Shown piece after piece: positions 1 through 7,925 of a DNA stretch of 21,615 nucleotides (its first letter is position 1; each line of letters begins with the position of its first letter). The position numbers were made by a program, and so were the translations under genes. The DNA is taken from contig BFEA01000028.1 of the NCBI GenBank assembly GCA_003427395.1, positions 3,369,136 to 3,390,750 on the forward strand. Direction: 5' to 3'. The notes under the pieces were generated by a model. It searched no databases. It saw only the letters and a program-made list of their open reading frames with translations, and had not been told where the DNA came from. Origin of the DNA: Chara braunii. Its lineage: Eukaryota; Streptophyta; Charophyceae; Charales; Characeae.

Positions 1-88
<88 letters not shown>
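1..88. repeat. (CT)n microsatellite at window edge
   Basis: An uninterrupted CT dinucleotide run of 44 units. It begins at the first base, so its true length is unknown. Confidence 0.97.
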
Positions 89-91
<3 letters not shown>

Positions 92-717
92 GTCTTCTAT
101 TGCTCGGCCTCACTTGCTCTCACTCACTTCCTAAATACACCTGCCTGCATCTACCTCTGACCCCACCTCTGGCATGACCCAGCGTGTGGGTCCGTTAGTC
201 TCATCCTCGTCCAAGTCGCATGTAACCACACAAGCGTTCGGCGGCACTTCCGCAACTCACGAATTTACAAGTGAAAATGTGCCCACAACATATTTAAAAA
301 AACAGACGTCACATGGATCAGATGGGTAAGAAATTAATTTTTAAATAGAGTGGGCGTCTTCAAGAGCATGTGGACGCACCAAGCCGCAAGTATGTTGTCG
401 GCGGTCGCACGATACGTGAGAAATACTTTGCAGAGATGTGACTATCAAAGCGCTGCAGGAAATTAGTGAAGGCAGCCCTCCCTCTTGAAGGAGGACCGCC
501 ACACGAATAATAGTGCCACAGGAAATGGGGCCCAACGGCGCCAGCATGCGGCCTAGGGGGCCACCCAAATATGGCATGAGAAAAGCCTAAGGGTAGTGGA
601 ATCAAGTAGGGGGCGAACTAACAGGCACCGGCTGGACATGTGCCCAAGCACAAGGAACCTGAGAAATGGTGGCCCTTGAATGCCAAAATGAAAGAGGGTA
701 GAAAATAAAAGAGAGAG
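89..717. other. Non-coding stretch, nothing recognised
   Basis: Short overlapping open frames occur here on the minus strand, but none has recognisable domain composition and the translations are rich in Pro, Ser and Cys as expected of chance frames. I see no gene. Confidence 0.5.
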
Positions 718-753
718 TCTCAATTTCGAGGCTTCTAGGCCTTGAAATTGAGA
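718..753. repeat. 15-bp stem-loop
   Basis: The arms at 718-732 and 739-753 pair along 15 positions with one G-T wobble (728/743). The loop is the six bases TTCTAG. The hairpin could act as DNA or RNA; no gene context is visible. Confidence 0.8.
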
Positions 754-1078
754 AGGAACCCGAGAGGGACACAACGGATCACAAGGGTCTTCGTTTTGGA
801 GTGCCCGGGTACACTGAATCTGCAAAATGCGGTTCTAGTATGATCCATAATAAAACGATCAGCAAAGGTAAGGAGAAAAGGGCCTAGAGAATGGGAGAGG
901 TAGGAAAGTGTGGGAGTGAAAAAAGGGCAAGCCGGCACATCATGGTCAACTTGCCCCTTCACAAAGGAGGTCTAGGTGCCTTGAACAGAACTGCATCCAG
1001 TCTAGATGCAATTGGGACAAAAACGGTCAAAAACGAACAATTGGAGGCCAAGGAAAACACACCTGTTTTAGATACATT

Positions 1079-1117
1079 TTGTGATTACATTCACCCGGGG
1101 GTTAATCGGGCACAAAG
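1079..1117. repeat. Hairpin in the first copy of the ~160 bp repeat
   Basis: TTTGT/ACAAA (1079-1083 with 1113-1117), GATTA/TAATC (1084-1088 with 1104-1108) and ACCC/GGGT (1094-1097 with 1100-1103) nest inside one another. The nesting matches the hairpin at 1236-1280 although the paired sequences differ. Confidence 0.5.
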
Positions 1118-1235
1118 GTTGGGGAAAAAGGGGGTTTAGAGGCAATGAACCCAAAACTAAAGCTCTTAAAAGTTGCCAGCTCACAAACGGACAAAAGCAA
1201 ACACCTAGGGAAAACGAAAACACATGTTCTAGATA

Positions 1236-1280
1236 CATTTTGTGACTGAATTCATCCTAGGATGAAACAGTTACAAAATG
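1236..1280. repeat. Near-perfect 45-nt hairpin or cruciform
   Basis: The outer arms 1236-1248 and 1268-1280 pair over 13 bp with one G-T wobble. Inside them lies the perfect 16-bp palindrome TTCATCCTAGGATGAA (1251-1266). Only three bases are left unpaired at the junctions (1249, 1250 and 1267). Confidence 0.85.
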
Positions 1281-1389
1281 CTTTGTTTTTTTCGTCTAAA
1301 AAAAAATAAAAAATCAAGAGGGAAGTAGGTCGTGATGCAACGGATCACAAAAAGTAAAGCAAACATGTGATACCCAACCTCACGCCCGA

Positions 1390-1620
1390 CCCGACTTCCT
1401 GATTGGAGTGGGAGTGGGCCTGGAAGTGCGGAAAAGGGGTGTGCCAAGGATTTTAGGAAAGTGGGGGTGGAGTCCCAGGTCGGAACTGAGATCTCCTGTG
1501 ACAAGTTTCAGGCAAGTGGGTAGGTGTGGGTCGGGATCCTGTTTCACTTTTCGGGAAACGGGGCTATCACCTCCGTTGGTCCCGCGGTCGGGGTCGGATC
1601 CATATCCGGTGTAACGCAGG
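1390..1620. repeat. Degenerate GGGT/GGTCGG-rich low-complexity tract
   Basis: G-rich words such as GTGGGT, GGGTCGG and GGTCGGATCC recur irregularly. The composition resembles the reverse complement of the TACCC-rich tracts near 15140-15570 and 16240-16490. Open frames here follow from the composition. Confidence 0.4.
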
Positions 1621-1815
1621 GACGTTATGGCTATCTCGCTGGTTGATCACCTACCGACGTCGAACACCGCAGGTTTCAGAGTCCGACGCGGCTGACCTCA
1701 GCCGAAGGCTATGTTCTCGTCATTCTTCTTCCGATCGAGTTCGCCAGACGAAACCGGACGCTAGGTAATCGTGGTCTTGCTGACACTCTAAGCATGGAGG
1801 TCGGGACCAGTAGGG

Positions 1816-1829
1816 GGCGAGCGCTCGCC
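1816..1829. repeat. Perfect 14-bp GC-rich palindrome
   Basis: GGCGAGCGCTCGCC is identical to its reverse complement. Confidence 0.85.
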
Positions 1830-2010
1830 AAGGGGCGATGGTCAAGGAGTGAAAGGGCAAGATGCAGTGATAGCGAGGGAATTCGGTTTCCAGAATAACA
1901 ATTCTGGGTTCCGCGACGATGTGACACCTGTATGAGCCAGGGCAGCCGGGGAGATTGGGGATACATCCCAAGGCCTGCTCAATATCCCACTCGCAAATAC
2001 GTTGTCGGCG

Positions 2011-2047
2011 CGAATACCCTTACAAGGGTATTTGCCCTGTTTTTTTT
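2011..2047 (+). other. 11-bp hairpin followed by a T8 run
   Basis: The arms 2011-2021 and 2024-2034 pair over 11 bp (one G-T wobble) around a 2-base turn. A run of eight T follows at 2040-2047. This resembles a rho-independent terminator or a Pol III stop, but no transcript is identifiable upstream, so it is annotated only as a structure. Confidence 0.6.
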
Positions 2048-2332
2048 GCAATTGACCGAGAATAAGTTTGGTTTAAAGTTTAAGCATACTGCGTGAAGCG
2101 CGGGAGTGTTTTTTGTTTACATTGACTAAATGGTTGACTAAAGTAGAGAGTGTGCGGGCGCGTAGACTTAAGGCGCACGTGATCTCCTCTTTTGTTGATA
2201 TTTAAAAAACCTCCGTAGTTGCCGGCCAAGTTTTTATTTTTGATTAACTAGGACTAAAAGGATGATAGGGGATTAGGTTGTCTGAGCGCGATAGGTGTGT
2301 ACGTGCAGAGGACAACATCAACAACAATGCGG

Positions 2333-2350
2333 TTTTGAAACGTTTCAAAA
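2333..2350. repeat. Perfect 18-bp palindrome
   Basis: TTTTGAAACGTTTCAAAA equals its own reverse complement over 18 bases with no spacer. It could be a dimeric protein-binding site or the tip of a decayed inverted repeat; neither is shown. Confidence 0.9.
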
Positions 2351-2659
2351 AATCCGTGCGTCGCGCAGTATCCGCTTATTTAGGTAATTGTCAAAGCTAG
2401 ACCCAACTTTGGGCCTAGCACTATTGGTTACTATGTCGGACATTCATCAGGGGGATTTAGGGATCGAGGCCAGTAAGCGGTGACGAAGAAGTATCGGAAT
2501 AGTGCGAAGAAACCGAGGAGTTGAGGGCCCGATGGGGCTATCCCCCTTGGTTTTGTCGTCGGCAACGTCGGAGCGGTACTAACGTTTCCTTTTCCTCATT
2601 TGTCGAATTTTGACGACTAAAAGTTTCTAAGTACTTTTTATTTATTGTCGTATTATTTT

Positions 2660-4387
2660 TGCTTTGCTCAGATGCTCCTTCACTCAGGCGTGATACCGGA
2701 CTCAGGGGCCGTCACGGCAGTTGAGGGCCTTGAGAGCACACTTCCTTTGGTTGACCTATGGGCTCATGCGTGTTTGGGATGCTGGCAAAAGTCATTTCAT
2801 CGTCTTGAAGTACGGACCAAGGAGTTCAATGTGCTTGGAAGTTGGTGGATGGTTAGCCCACGAAGCAGAAGGAACCAGGATGGCGGGGGTTGGCGTGGGT
2901 GCACCGTCCGCCAACCATGATCTGCTTTGAGAGGGCGTGCCCGTGGGACCCGATAGGCAGAGCTGCACATGGGCACAATGGGCCTGAACGCTGTCGAGAG
3001 GCCCACAACAACATGGGCTGAAGGGGCAGTTGGCATAAAATCCCTCTGCACGATCTACATCCGACACATCTCACCCAGGCCCATGCTAGGCTTAGGGGCA
3101 GACCGTGCCTTTGACTTGGTGGCCTGCTGTGAAGATCAGGGCGTGAGCTTACCTTTTGAAGGCCAGAAGGATTGTAAATTGTGTCGGAGGAAACCGGCCA
3201 GAGAAAGTTATGGGGGAGGCGCAACGATACTGGCGAGCAAGTTTATCGTCAGGCTTGGGTATAGGTGCGAAAAACTAATAGAACAGACTAGTTGCTGGCT
3301 TACTGCGGAAATCCCCGCTGATTAGCGGAGCTGCTGAAAAATGCAGGAGGACTTGGACACGCACCTAGGACAGGCACCTAGGACACGTGCGGTCGAAGCT
3401 GAGGACGGCGAGCGGGGACTCTGGTGAAGTAACATAGCGATGCCCGACAAGCATATCGGTTGTCGCACTTGGGCCATAGGATTGAGAAGGCAACAAGAGA
3501 AAGGACAAGGGAATGAATCTGGCGCCATTATGCGGCCGATACATTCGAAGGGAAAGAGACGGAAGACTCAGAGATGGAAGAAAGAAACGGGCGGGGCGCA
3601 GTGGAAAAAAAAAACACGGAGCGCGGTCGTTTGGGAGTGTTTTTGGGTAAGGAGAGAGGTGATTCCGGGGTTTTGACCCCGGGCAAGTTGCATGATTAGG
3701 CTAGTTTTGGGAGGAAGCTAGCGAGATGAGAGTTAGATAGAAAAGGTGTCGCACCGGGAGATGATGAGGAGTGAAGGAGGAAGGAGATGGAAAGTGCATA
3801 TCTCAATCTATTCTCAACAAAATCGGGTGGAGGAAAATGTTCTAATATTTTAAGCTAGAGCGACTTTGAATCCGCACTTAGTTTTTGTCCTGGGTTAGTA
3901 AGAGTTAGAAGAAAGAGTGGTGCGCCTAGTTATGGAGAAAGATCAGGAGAGAACGGGCATGTTCTCCTCATTACGAATCAGATTTGAAGAAGGGAAGGTG
4001 TAGTTAAGGGCTTTCCTATAAGGCAATTCAAGTAGTAGTGTTAGACTTGGGAGATAGAGGACGAGACTTAGGTGGGATTAATAAGTGGCTGCGCGAAGGA
4101 AGAGGCAAACTAAGGGCGCATAATGTATCTTTCCGCATTTTCACGGAAGATCTATTCGATTTTGCTCGTCGTTTCTGTGGGAGTGGCAACAGGCGGGCAG
4201 CGGAGTAGGAGACTTACCTATTGGCACGTACGTTGCTCAACCTGACAACGATATGACCTCTCTCTATCTCTCTGCGTGCATGGCTGAAAGCGCAGTGTTT
4301 CCGTCCAGATGTTAGCGGAGGATTCACTAAGTTTGGGCTTGGTGTAGCCGATCGGATTAGGAGCTGCGGGCGTAGCGGCTGAAGTTT

Positions 4388-4388
<1 letters not shown>
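2660..4388. other. Long stretch without a recognisable gene
   Basis: The longest open frame is 118 codons at 2969-3325 (+). It has no motif I recognise, and overlapping antisense frames of similar length argue that it is chance. A 13-bp tandem doublet (GCACCTAGGACA at 3361 and 3374) is present. From about 3540 to 4000 the plus strand is purine-rich. Confidence 0.5.

Positions 4389-4456
<68 letters not shown>
4389..4456. repeat. (CA)34 microsatellite
   Basis: 34 uninterrupted CA units. They generate apparent Cys-Val and His-Thr open frames on the two strands, which are not genes. Confidence 0.98.
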
Positions 4457-4459
<3 letters not shown>

Positions 4460-4466
4460 GGAGAGA

Positions 4467-4503
<37 letters not shown>

Positions 4504-4504
4504 G
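4457..4504. repeat. (GA)n microsatellite, compound with (CA)n
   Basis: GA repeats interrupted by GGG and a single ACA, directly abutting the CA tract. Confidence 0.97.
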
Positions 4505-5149
4505 GCAGGTTTTCACCCGCACTTTATCATTGGAACTCGCTCCGGAGGAAGGACTGGCGATGTGGGGTGAACCGGAAGTTAAGTCCCAGTGCCTTGTTGA
4601 TTTCCAAAGTTGCTATACTGTGTCGTTGAGTCCACAACGTCATCATCAGGGCCAAGGTTGTCTCAACAGTGCGCGTCTCAGTGAAGGAGAGGCCGGGTTC
4701 ACTGAGGGTGGTGCAAATTAGCCGGAAGTTGAAGCTACAGTGTCAGACCGTGGGCCAATTGAAGTTGGGTTGTTACAGTGTACCAAACCTTGTGTTAGCA
4801 GTGATATGATCACATGCGGCTAAGTATCGGGTGCTTTGGCCTGAGTATACACTGTAGACGAAGCTTGTGGCACGGCTTGTGTGAATTAACACGGCTGTTA
4901 AACACTGTTGTTACGATCATTTTTTTTTTTGCTACGGGCCTGTGGCACAGGGTTACCACCTCTATCAGAATTCGAGCTACAAACCTCAAAGTAGGAGCCA
5001 TTTATCCTAGACTCAGACTACTACGCATTCCCATCAAGAGTCGGTGATGCCGCTTGATTGTTCGTGGTTCTGGTTTTGAGCGGCAAAACGTCGTTCCATT
5101 GTAAAGGGCTATTCGACATCGCCATCCAAGTACGGTTGGGTTACGACAA

Positions 5150-5266
5150 TCATACTTCTATTGGAGCTGCCATTGCAGACTTCCTTCCATTGGTCATTTC
5201 CTTGTTGTGCTCCCTCATTGCTGAGATTAGGCACGATTGTTGTTCTTCCTTAAGTATTGCCGCCAT
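5150..5266 (-). pseudogene. Possible fragment of a decayed gag-like helix
   Basis: Read on the minus strand, 38 codons encode a charged amphipathic stretch beginning MAAILKEEQQSCLISAMREH. This is typical of coiled-coil segments in retroelement gag proteins. The frame is closed shortly upstream by a stop and a possible frameshift (an adjacent frame stays open up to about 5340). The antisense 126-codon plus frame at 5058-5438 is hydrophobic and cysteine-rich, as a shadow of such a helix would be. No domain is diagnostic; this could be chance. Confidence 0.2.
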
Positions 5267-5554
5267 CTTTGTTACATCCTCGACTTGCTGTACTCTGCAC
5301 CGTGTATTGCTGAGTGCGCTGGTCTACGGCATATGGTTGAGCAACGGCCTGCACTCGAATAGAGCAAAGAGGGGTGTACTCTATTTAAGTGCGGCTTTTC
5401 TTAAGCTGTATGATAGCGTTATGAGCGTTATGACTTGAGGGAATAACCAGAACCGAAAAGGGGGTCTTTGCTACAATCCGGAGACTCGCCAGGAAGTCTA
5501 CAGTTGGTGGTTGACTTCATTTGGCCAAGCCGTATCTCCGTTTATTAACCATCA

Positions 5555-5797
5555 TTGCGGGGCCCTCAGGCGAGTCAAGGAACCAAGGCCCTCTCACGCA
5601 AGTCTGAGAGCACCTTTCTTGGACCTGAGAGTCTCAAACCTATCTCCTTCTATCTTTCTTACTCCAAGTCTAGTCTTGTTCTGAGAGGAAGGCGGCAGGC
5701 GGAATTGCAACCCGTAGGACCGCATCAAGACTCTGTGGGGAGTCCGCCCACCGATTGCAGGAGCTCTGCCGAAACTCAGGACGAGTTTTGGAGGTAG
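5555..5797 (+). CDS. Short open frame, possible first exon, not recognised
   Basis: 80 codons from ATG to TAG. The product is Ser/Pro/Arg-rich with no domain I recognise and no signal peptide or membrane segment. It is listed because its end coincides with a plausible 5' splice site (GAG|GTAGGG at 5793/5794). Splicing to an acceptor at 5917 would replace the TAG and add about ten codons before a TGA. It lies just upstream of the hairpin array and could be part of a host transcript for it. Chance is the main alternative. Confidence 0.2.
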   Translation: MRGPQASQGTKALSRKSESTFLGPESLKPISFYLSYSKSSLVLRGRRQAELQPVGPHQDSVGSPPTDCRSSAETQDEFWR

Positions 5798-5917
5798 GGA
5801 ACCATCAGGTATACTTCCTTTTGTCTGTATGAACCCACTACACCCCTGTTTGACTATCTCCCTCTAATTTGACTGTTGTATGCATATGTTCCCCTATGAC
5901 TCTTGCTTTTTTTTCAG
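5794..5917 (+). other. Candidate 124-nt intron
   Basis: A GTAGGG donor lies at 5794. The acceptor is TTGC, a T-run and CAG ending at 5917, an excellent polypyrimidine tract. The interior is T-rich, as plant-type introns are. There is no transcript evidence. Confidence 0.25.
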
Positions 5918-6110
5918 GAATCTAATCAGACTGAATGGAAAGCATGTGTGAGAGCGAAGCTTAAGTTTTTTCTTTATTTGACTGAAAGCAGATTAAGGGA
6001 TGAACTGGGGAAAGGTGGGAGGAAAGCAGTTTACATGCGTTTGACTGGGTCAACCAAGGACTGGGAAATGTTTCTAAGCTAGATGGCCCAGGGTTATGTT
6101 TATTTGACTG
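5849..6110 (+). repeat. Recurring TTTGACT(G) word
   Basis: TTTGACT occurs at 5849, 5868, 5977, 6040 and 6103, and four of the five are followed by G. The copies lead into the hairpin array and may mark decayed units or a spacer word. Confidence 0.45.
6061..6091 (+). other. Array hairpin 1
   Basis: CTGGG (6061-6065) pairs with CCCAG (6087-6091). The loop keeps TGTTTCTAAGCT; the bases next to the stem differ from consensus. Confidence 0.7.
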
Positions 6111-6120
6111 TTTTCTGAAG

Positions 6121-6155
6121 AGCCAGACATTGTTTCTACGCTAAATGACCTGGTT
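6121..6155 (+). other. Array hairpin 2
   Basis: AGCCAG (6121-6126) pairs with CTGGTT (6150-6155), one wobble. The loop has TTTCTACGCT in place of TTTCTAAGCT. The positions closest to the loop do not pair. Confidence 0.7.
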
Positions 6156-6194
6156 GTTGTGTTTATTTTTGTGGGTTTGCTTGGCTGATCTTTG

Positions 6195-6230
6195 GGACCA
6201 AGCATTGTTTCTAAGTGGATGGCTTGGTCT
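6195..6230 (+). other. Array hairpin 3
   Basis: Nine base pairs, 6195-6203 with 6222-6230, including GACCAAGC/GCTTGGTC. The loop is one base short (AAGTGGAT), and a wobble replaces one inner pair. Confidence 0.85.
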
Positions 6231-6305
6231 GTCTGTTTCTTTTGGTGGTTTCTGACTAGAGTGGGGCTAAGGGATCCAACTTCATGCTTTGAATGATTTG
6301 ATGAT

Positions 6306-6342
6306 AGGCTGAACATTGTTTCTAAGCTGAATGGTTCGGCCT
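6306..6342 (+). other. Array hairpin 4
   Basis: AGGCTGAAC (6306-6314) pairs with GTTCGGCCT (6334-6342) over nine positions with one T-G wobble. The loop is consensus. Confidence 0.88.
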
Positions 6343-6376
6343 CTTGTTTTATTTCTGGGGGAGGATTTCTGGTCTA

Positions 6377-6412
6377 AGGCTAAGCATTGTTTCTAAGCTG
6401 AATGAATAGCCT
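6377..6412 (+). other. Array hairpin 5
   Basis: AGGCTA (6377-6382) pairs with TAGCCT (6407-6412). Two bases on each side next to the loop are unpaired, and a C-G pair (6385/6404) is still possible. The loop is consensus. Confidence 0.8.
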
Positions 6413-6484
6413 GCAGCCACACACACAAGTATTAAACTGAGTATAACAAAAAATACCTTATTTATATTTGCATGTGAACTGACA

Positions 6485-6517
6485 GCTAGACATTGTTTCT
6501 AAGTCGAATGGTCCAGC
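6485..6517 (+). other. Array hairpin 6
   Basis: GCTAGAC (6485-6491) faces GTCCAGC (6511-6517) with one A-C mismatch. The loop has AAGTCGAAT in place of AAGCTGAAT. Confidence 0.78.
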
Positions 6518-6576
6518 GCTAAGCCATATCACTAAGAAGAGAAAGGAAGCCACATAATATAATTGCAAGTAATCTG

Positions 6577-6622
6577 GGCAAGTTGAGCATTGTTTCTAAG
6601 CTGAATGGCTCAGTCCCTTGCC
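6577..6622 (+). other. Array hairpin 7
   Basis: The inner stem TTGAGC (6583-6588) pairs with GCTCAG (6608-6613), one wobble. The outer stem GGCAAG (6577-6582) pairs with CTTGCC (6617-6622). A three-base bulge separates them on the 3' side. The loop is consensus. Confidence 0.88.
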
Positions 6623-6687
6623 TATATTTTCATTTCTTTTTGAAAACAAAGTCATAAATTATTATTTTTTGGATATTAAACAATTCA

Positions 6688-6734
6688 GGGCGACTAGACA
6701 TTGTTTCTAAGCTGAATGGTCTAGTCATATGCCC
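6688..6734 (+). other. Array hairpin 8
   Basis: GACTAGAC (6692-6699) pairs perfectly with GTCTAGTC (6719-6726). The outer GGGC (6688-6691) pairs with GCCC (6731-6734) across a four-base bulge. The loop is consensus. Confidence 0.9.
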
Positions 6735-6779
6735 AAAGAAGAGAAAAGTAGTTGTGCAACCTGTTCGTGTATATCTTAA

Positions 6780-6825
6780 GGCATGCTAGACATTGTTTCT
6801 TAGTTGAATGGTCTAACACCATGCC
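6780..6825 (+). other. Array hairpin 9
   Basis: TAGAC (6787-6791) pairs with GTCTA (6811-6815), and the outer GGCAT (6780-6784) pairs with ATGCC (6821-6825). The loop carries two changes (TTTCTTAGTTGAAT). Confidence 0.82.
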
Positions 6826-7119
6826 ATATGTAAGTTCGGTATAAGGGATAAATCATCTGAGGGTTTCACGAAATAATCTATGAGAATTTGACTTGGGAAG
6901 TGGTGAAAGTACTTACCAATGTGGTTTGGCCTGCATGTGATTGAGTGAAATCACTACTTAATCTGAGTTTCAATTTGATAGGTAGTTCCTTTAGTTGCTC
7001 GCCACGTGCTAGAGCCATAGGAGTTAGATCAATTCCTGCATTTTTGAAGCTAAGTTTTTTTACTTAGGTCAATTTTCGCATTTTCTAGGATCTTTTGTTA
7101 TACTTGGTCTTGTAGAAAT

Positions 7120-7610
7120 TTTGGTAAGCTACTTTCTCTACGGGAAGCGCTGCCGAATTTTTACAAAACCAAAGAGTTAGCTAGGTTTTGACCTTTCAAA
7201 GTCCAGTTTGTCTAAATTTCATATATCGCTTAGTAAAAAATTGAAAATTCTCCTTTTCTAAAGGGATTGTTGCCCAAATTTTTACTAATTCAGAAAGCTA
7301 GACAAAATTGGACCTTGAGGAGTCAAAATTGTTACTTAGATCCTGAACTTAGCTTTGTATAAATTTTGGAAAGTTACTTTCTCTACGTGAAGTGTTGCCG
7401 AACTCAAGTCTTATGTTTGAGTTCATATCCGACTTAGTATAAACCTAAGAAGTTTACCTTTCTAAAGGATATGCTGCTCAAAGTTTTACTAATTCAGGGA
7501 GTTAGACAAAATTTAACTTTCTAGAGTTGAGAATTATTTCAGTTTTCATACTTAAGCTAGTATAAATTCCGAAAAGGCACTTTTCCTACAGGAAGCGCTG
7601 CCGAAATTTC
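7120..7610 (+). repeat. Diverged ~122-bp tandem repeat, five units
   Basis: The core CTTTCTCTACGGGAAGCGCT, followed by GCCGAATTT, recurs with changes at about 7132, 7252, 7377, 7457 and 7580. Steps are 120, 125, 80 and 123 bp; one unit has lost about 43 bp. Shared flanks include TTTACTAATTCAG and AGTTAGACAAAATT. The AT-rich composition and the GAAGCGCTGCCGAA word recall internal repeats of plant LTR retrotransposons; that is an impression from general knowledge, not a match I can verify. Confidence 0.75.
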
Positions 7611-7636
7611 CTTAGTTTAGTGGAGATAGATTATAT

Positions 7637-7689
7637 TTTGGCAGGTGGAGATATTAGAATCCACTATGTATGGGGGGGATTCTGCCAAA
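7637..7689. repeat. Bulged hairpin downstream of the tandem repeat
   Basis: AGAATCC (7656-7662) pairs with GGATTCT (7677-7683). Further out TTTGGC (7637-7642) pairs with GCCAAA (7684-7689), with a 13-base bulge on the 5' side only. Confidence 0.6.
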
Positions 7690-7766
7690 GGTCTACCTCT
7701 GCCTTGAACACTGACTTAGGAGTAGACTTAGACTTAGTTGGCAGACAACTTTGAGTAAGAATGTGT

Positions 7767-7787
7767 TATGGAGATTCATTCTCCATA
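7767..7787. repeat. 7-bp hairpin
   Basis: TATGGAG (7767-7773) pairs with CTCCATA (7781-7787) around a 7-base loop. Confidence 0.6.
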
Positions 7788-7873
7788 CACTGATGATTTA
7801 GCTTGGGCGTTGACCTATCTTATAATACAGGTCCCTTTGATCGTTCTGACTCAAGATTTTGACAGTTCAGCTT

Positions 7874-7925
7874 GATCCAGTCGGGATCATCTTCTGTTAT
7901 CATTGATAACAGATCGGTTGCCGAT
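7874..7925. repeat. Three consecutive perfect hairpins
   Basis: GATCC/GGATC (7874-7888), TCTGTTATC/GATAACAGA (7893-7913, 9 bp with a 3-base loop) and ATCGG/CCGAT (7913-7925) follow one another within 52 bases. A further one, AAGGTT/AACCTT, lies at 7974-7987. Confidence 0.75.

Larger units (their letters stand above)
1019..1280. repeat. Diverged direct repeat, ~160 bp period, two copies
   Basis: Copy 1 (about 1019-1118) and copy 2 (about 1181-1280) share the core GATACATTTTGTGA together with preceding AAAC/GGAAAAC-rich sequence. Each copy ends in a hairpin, but the hairpin sequences differ. The element is not recognised. Confidence 0.65.
6061..6825 (+). repeat. Array of nine stem-loops with invariant loop and covarying arms
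   Basis: Nine units are spaced 61, 76, 111, 71, 106, 96, 111 and 93 bp apart, all in the same orientation. The loop consensus is ATTGTTTCTAAGCTGAAT, and its first eleven bases are almost constant. Immediately outside, each unit has arms of about 5-9 bp that are complementary to each other but differ from unit to unit: GACCAAGC/GCTTGGTC, AGGCTGAAC/GTTCGGCCT, GACTAGAC/GTCTAGTC, TTGAGC/GCTCAG. A single G is bulged on the 3' side in most units. The last three units also share an outer GGGC- or GGCA-type clamp. Flanks of units 6 and 8 are partly alike (CATAT and AAGAAGAGAAA), so some units arose by duplication. The function is not recognised. Maintained pairing with changing sequence suggests a structured RNA, a mobile palindromic element, or a protein-bound hairpin. 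Confidence 0.9.

Noticed and set aside
1709-2051. Three overlapping minus frames of 69-85 codons
   Set aside because: They overlap each other in different registers and cross palindromes; nothing recognisable.
2853-3325. Overlapping 123- and 118-codon frames on opposite strands
   Set aside because: No motif, biased composition, and mutual overlap; most likely chance in a GC-balanced region.
4214-4721. Cys-Val and His-Thr repeat proteins on both strands
   Set aside because: They are translations of the CA/GA microsatellite; no domain lies outside the repeat.
6061-6825. CRISPR array
   Set aside because: The conserved part is a loop of about 20 bases with changing arms, spacing is irregular (61-111 bp), flanks are partly homologous, and the context is eukaryotic.
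6061-6825. Classical microRNA precursors or H/ACA RNAs
   Set aside because: Stems of 5-9 bp are too short for microRNA precursors, and no ACA or hinge box is placed consistently.
7790-7830. CTGATGA, a hammerhead ribozyme core word, next to a hairpin
   Set aside because: No GAAA element or stem II follows at a suitable distance. Other CTGATGA words I checked on both strands also lack the partner core.
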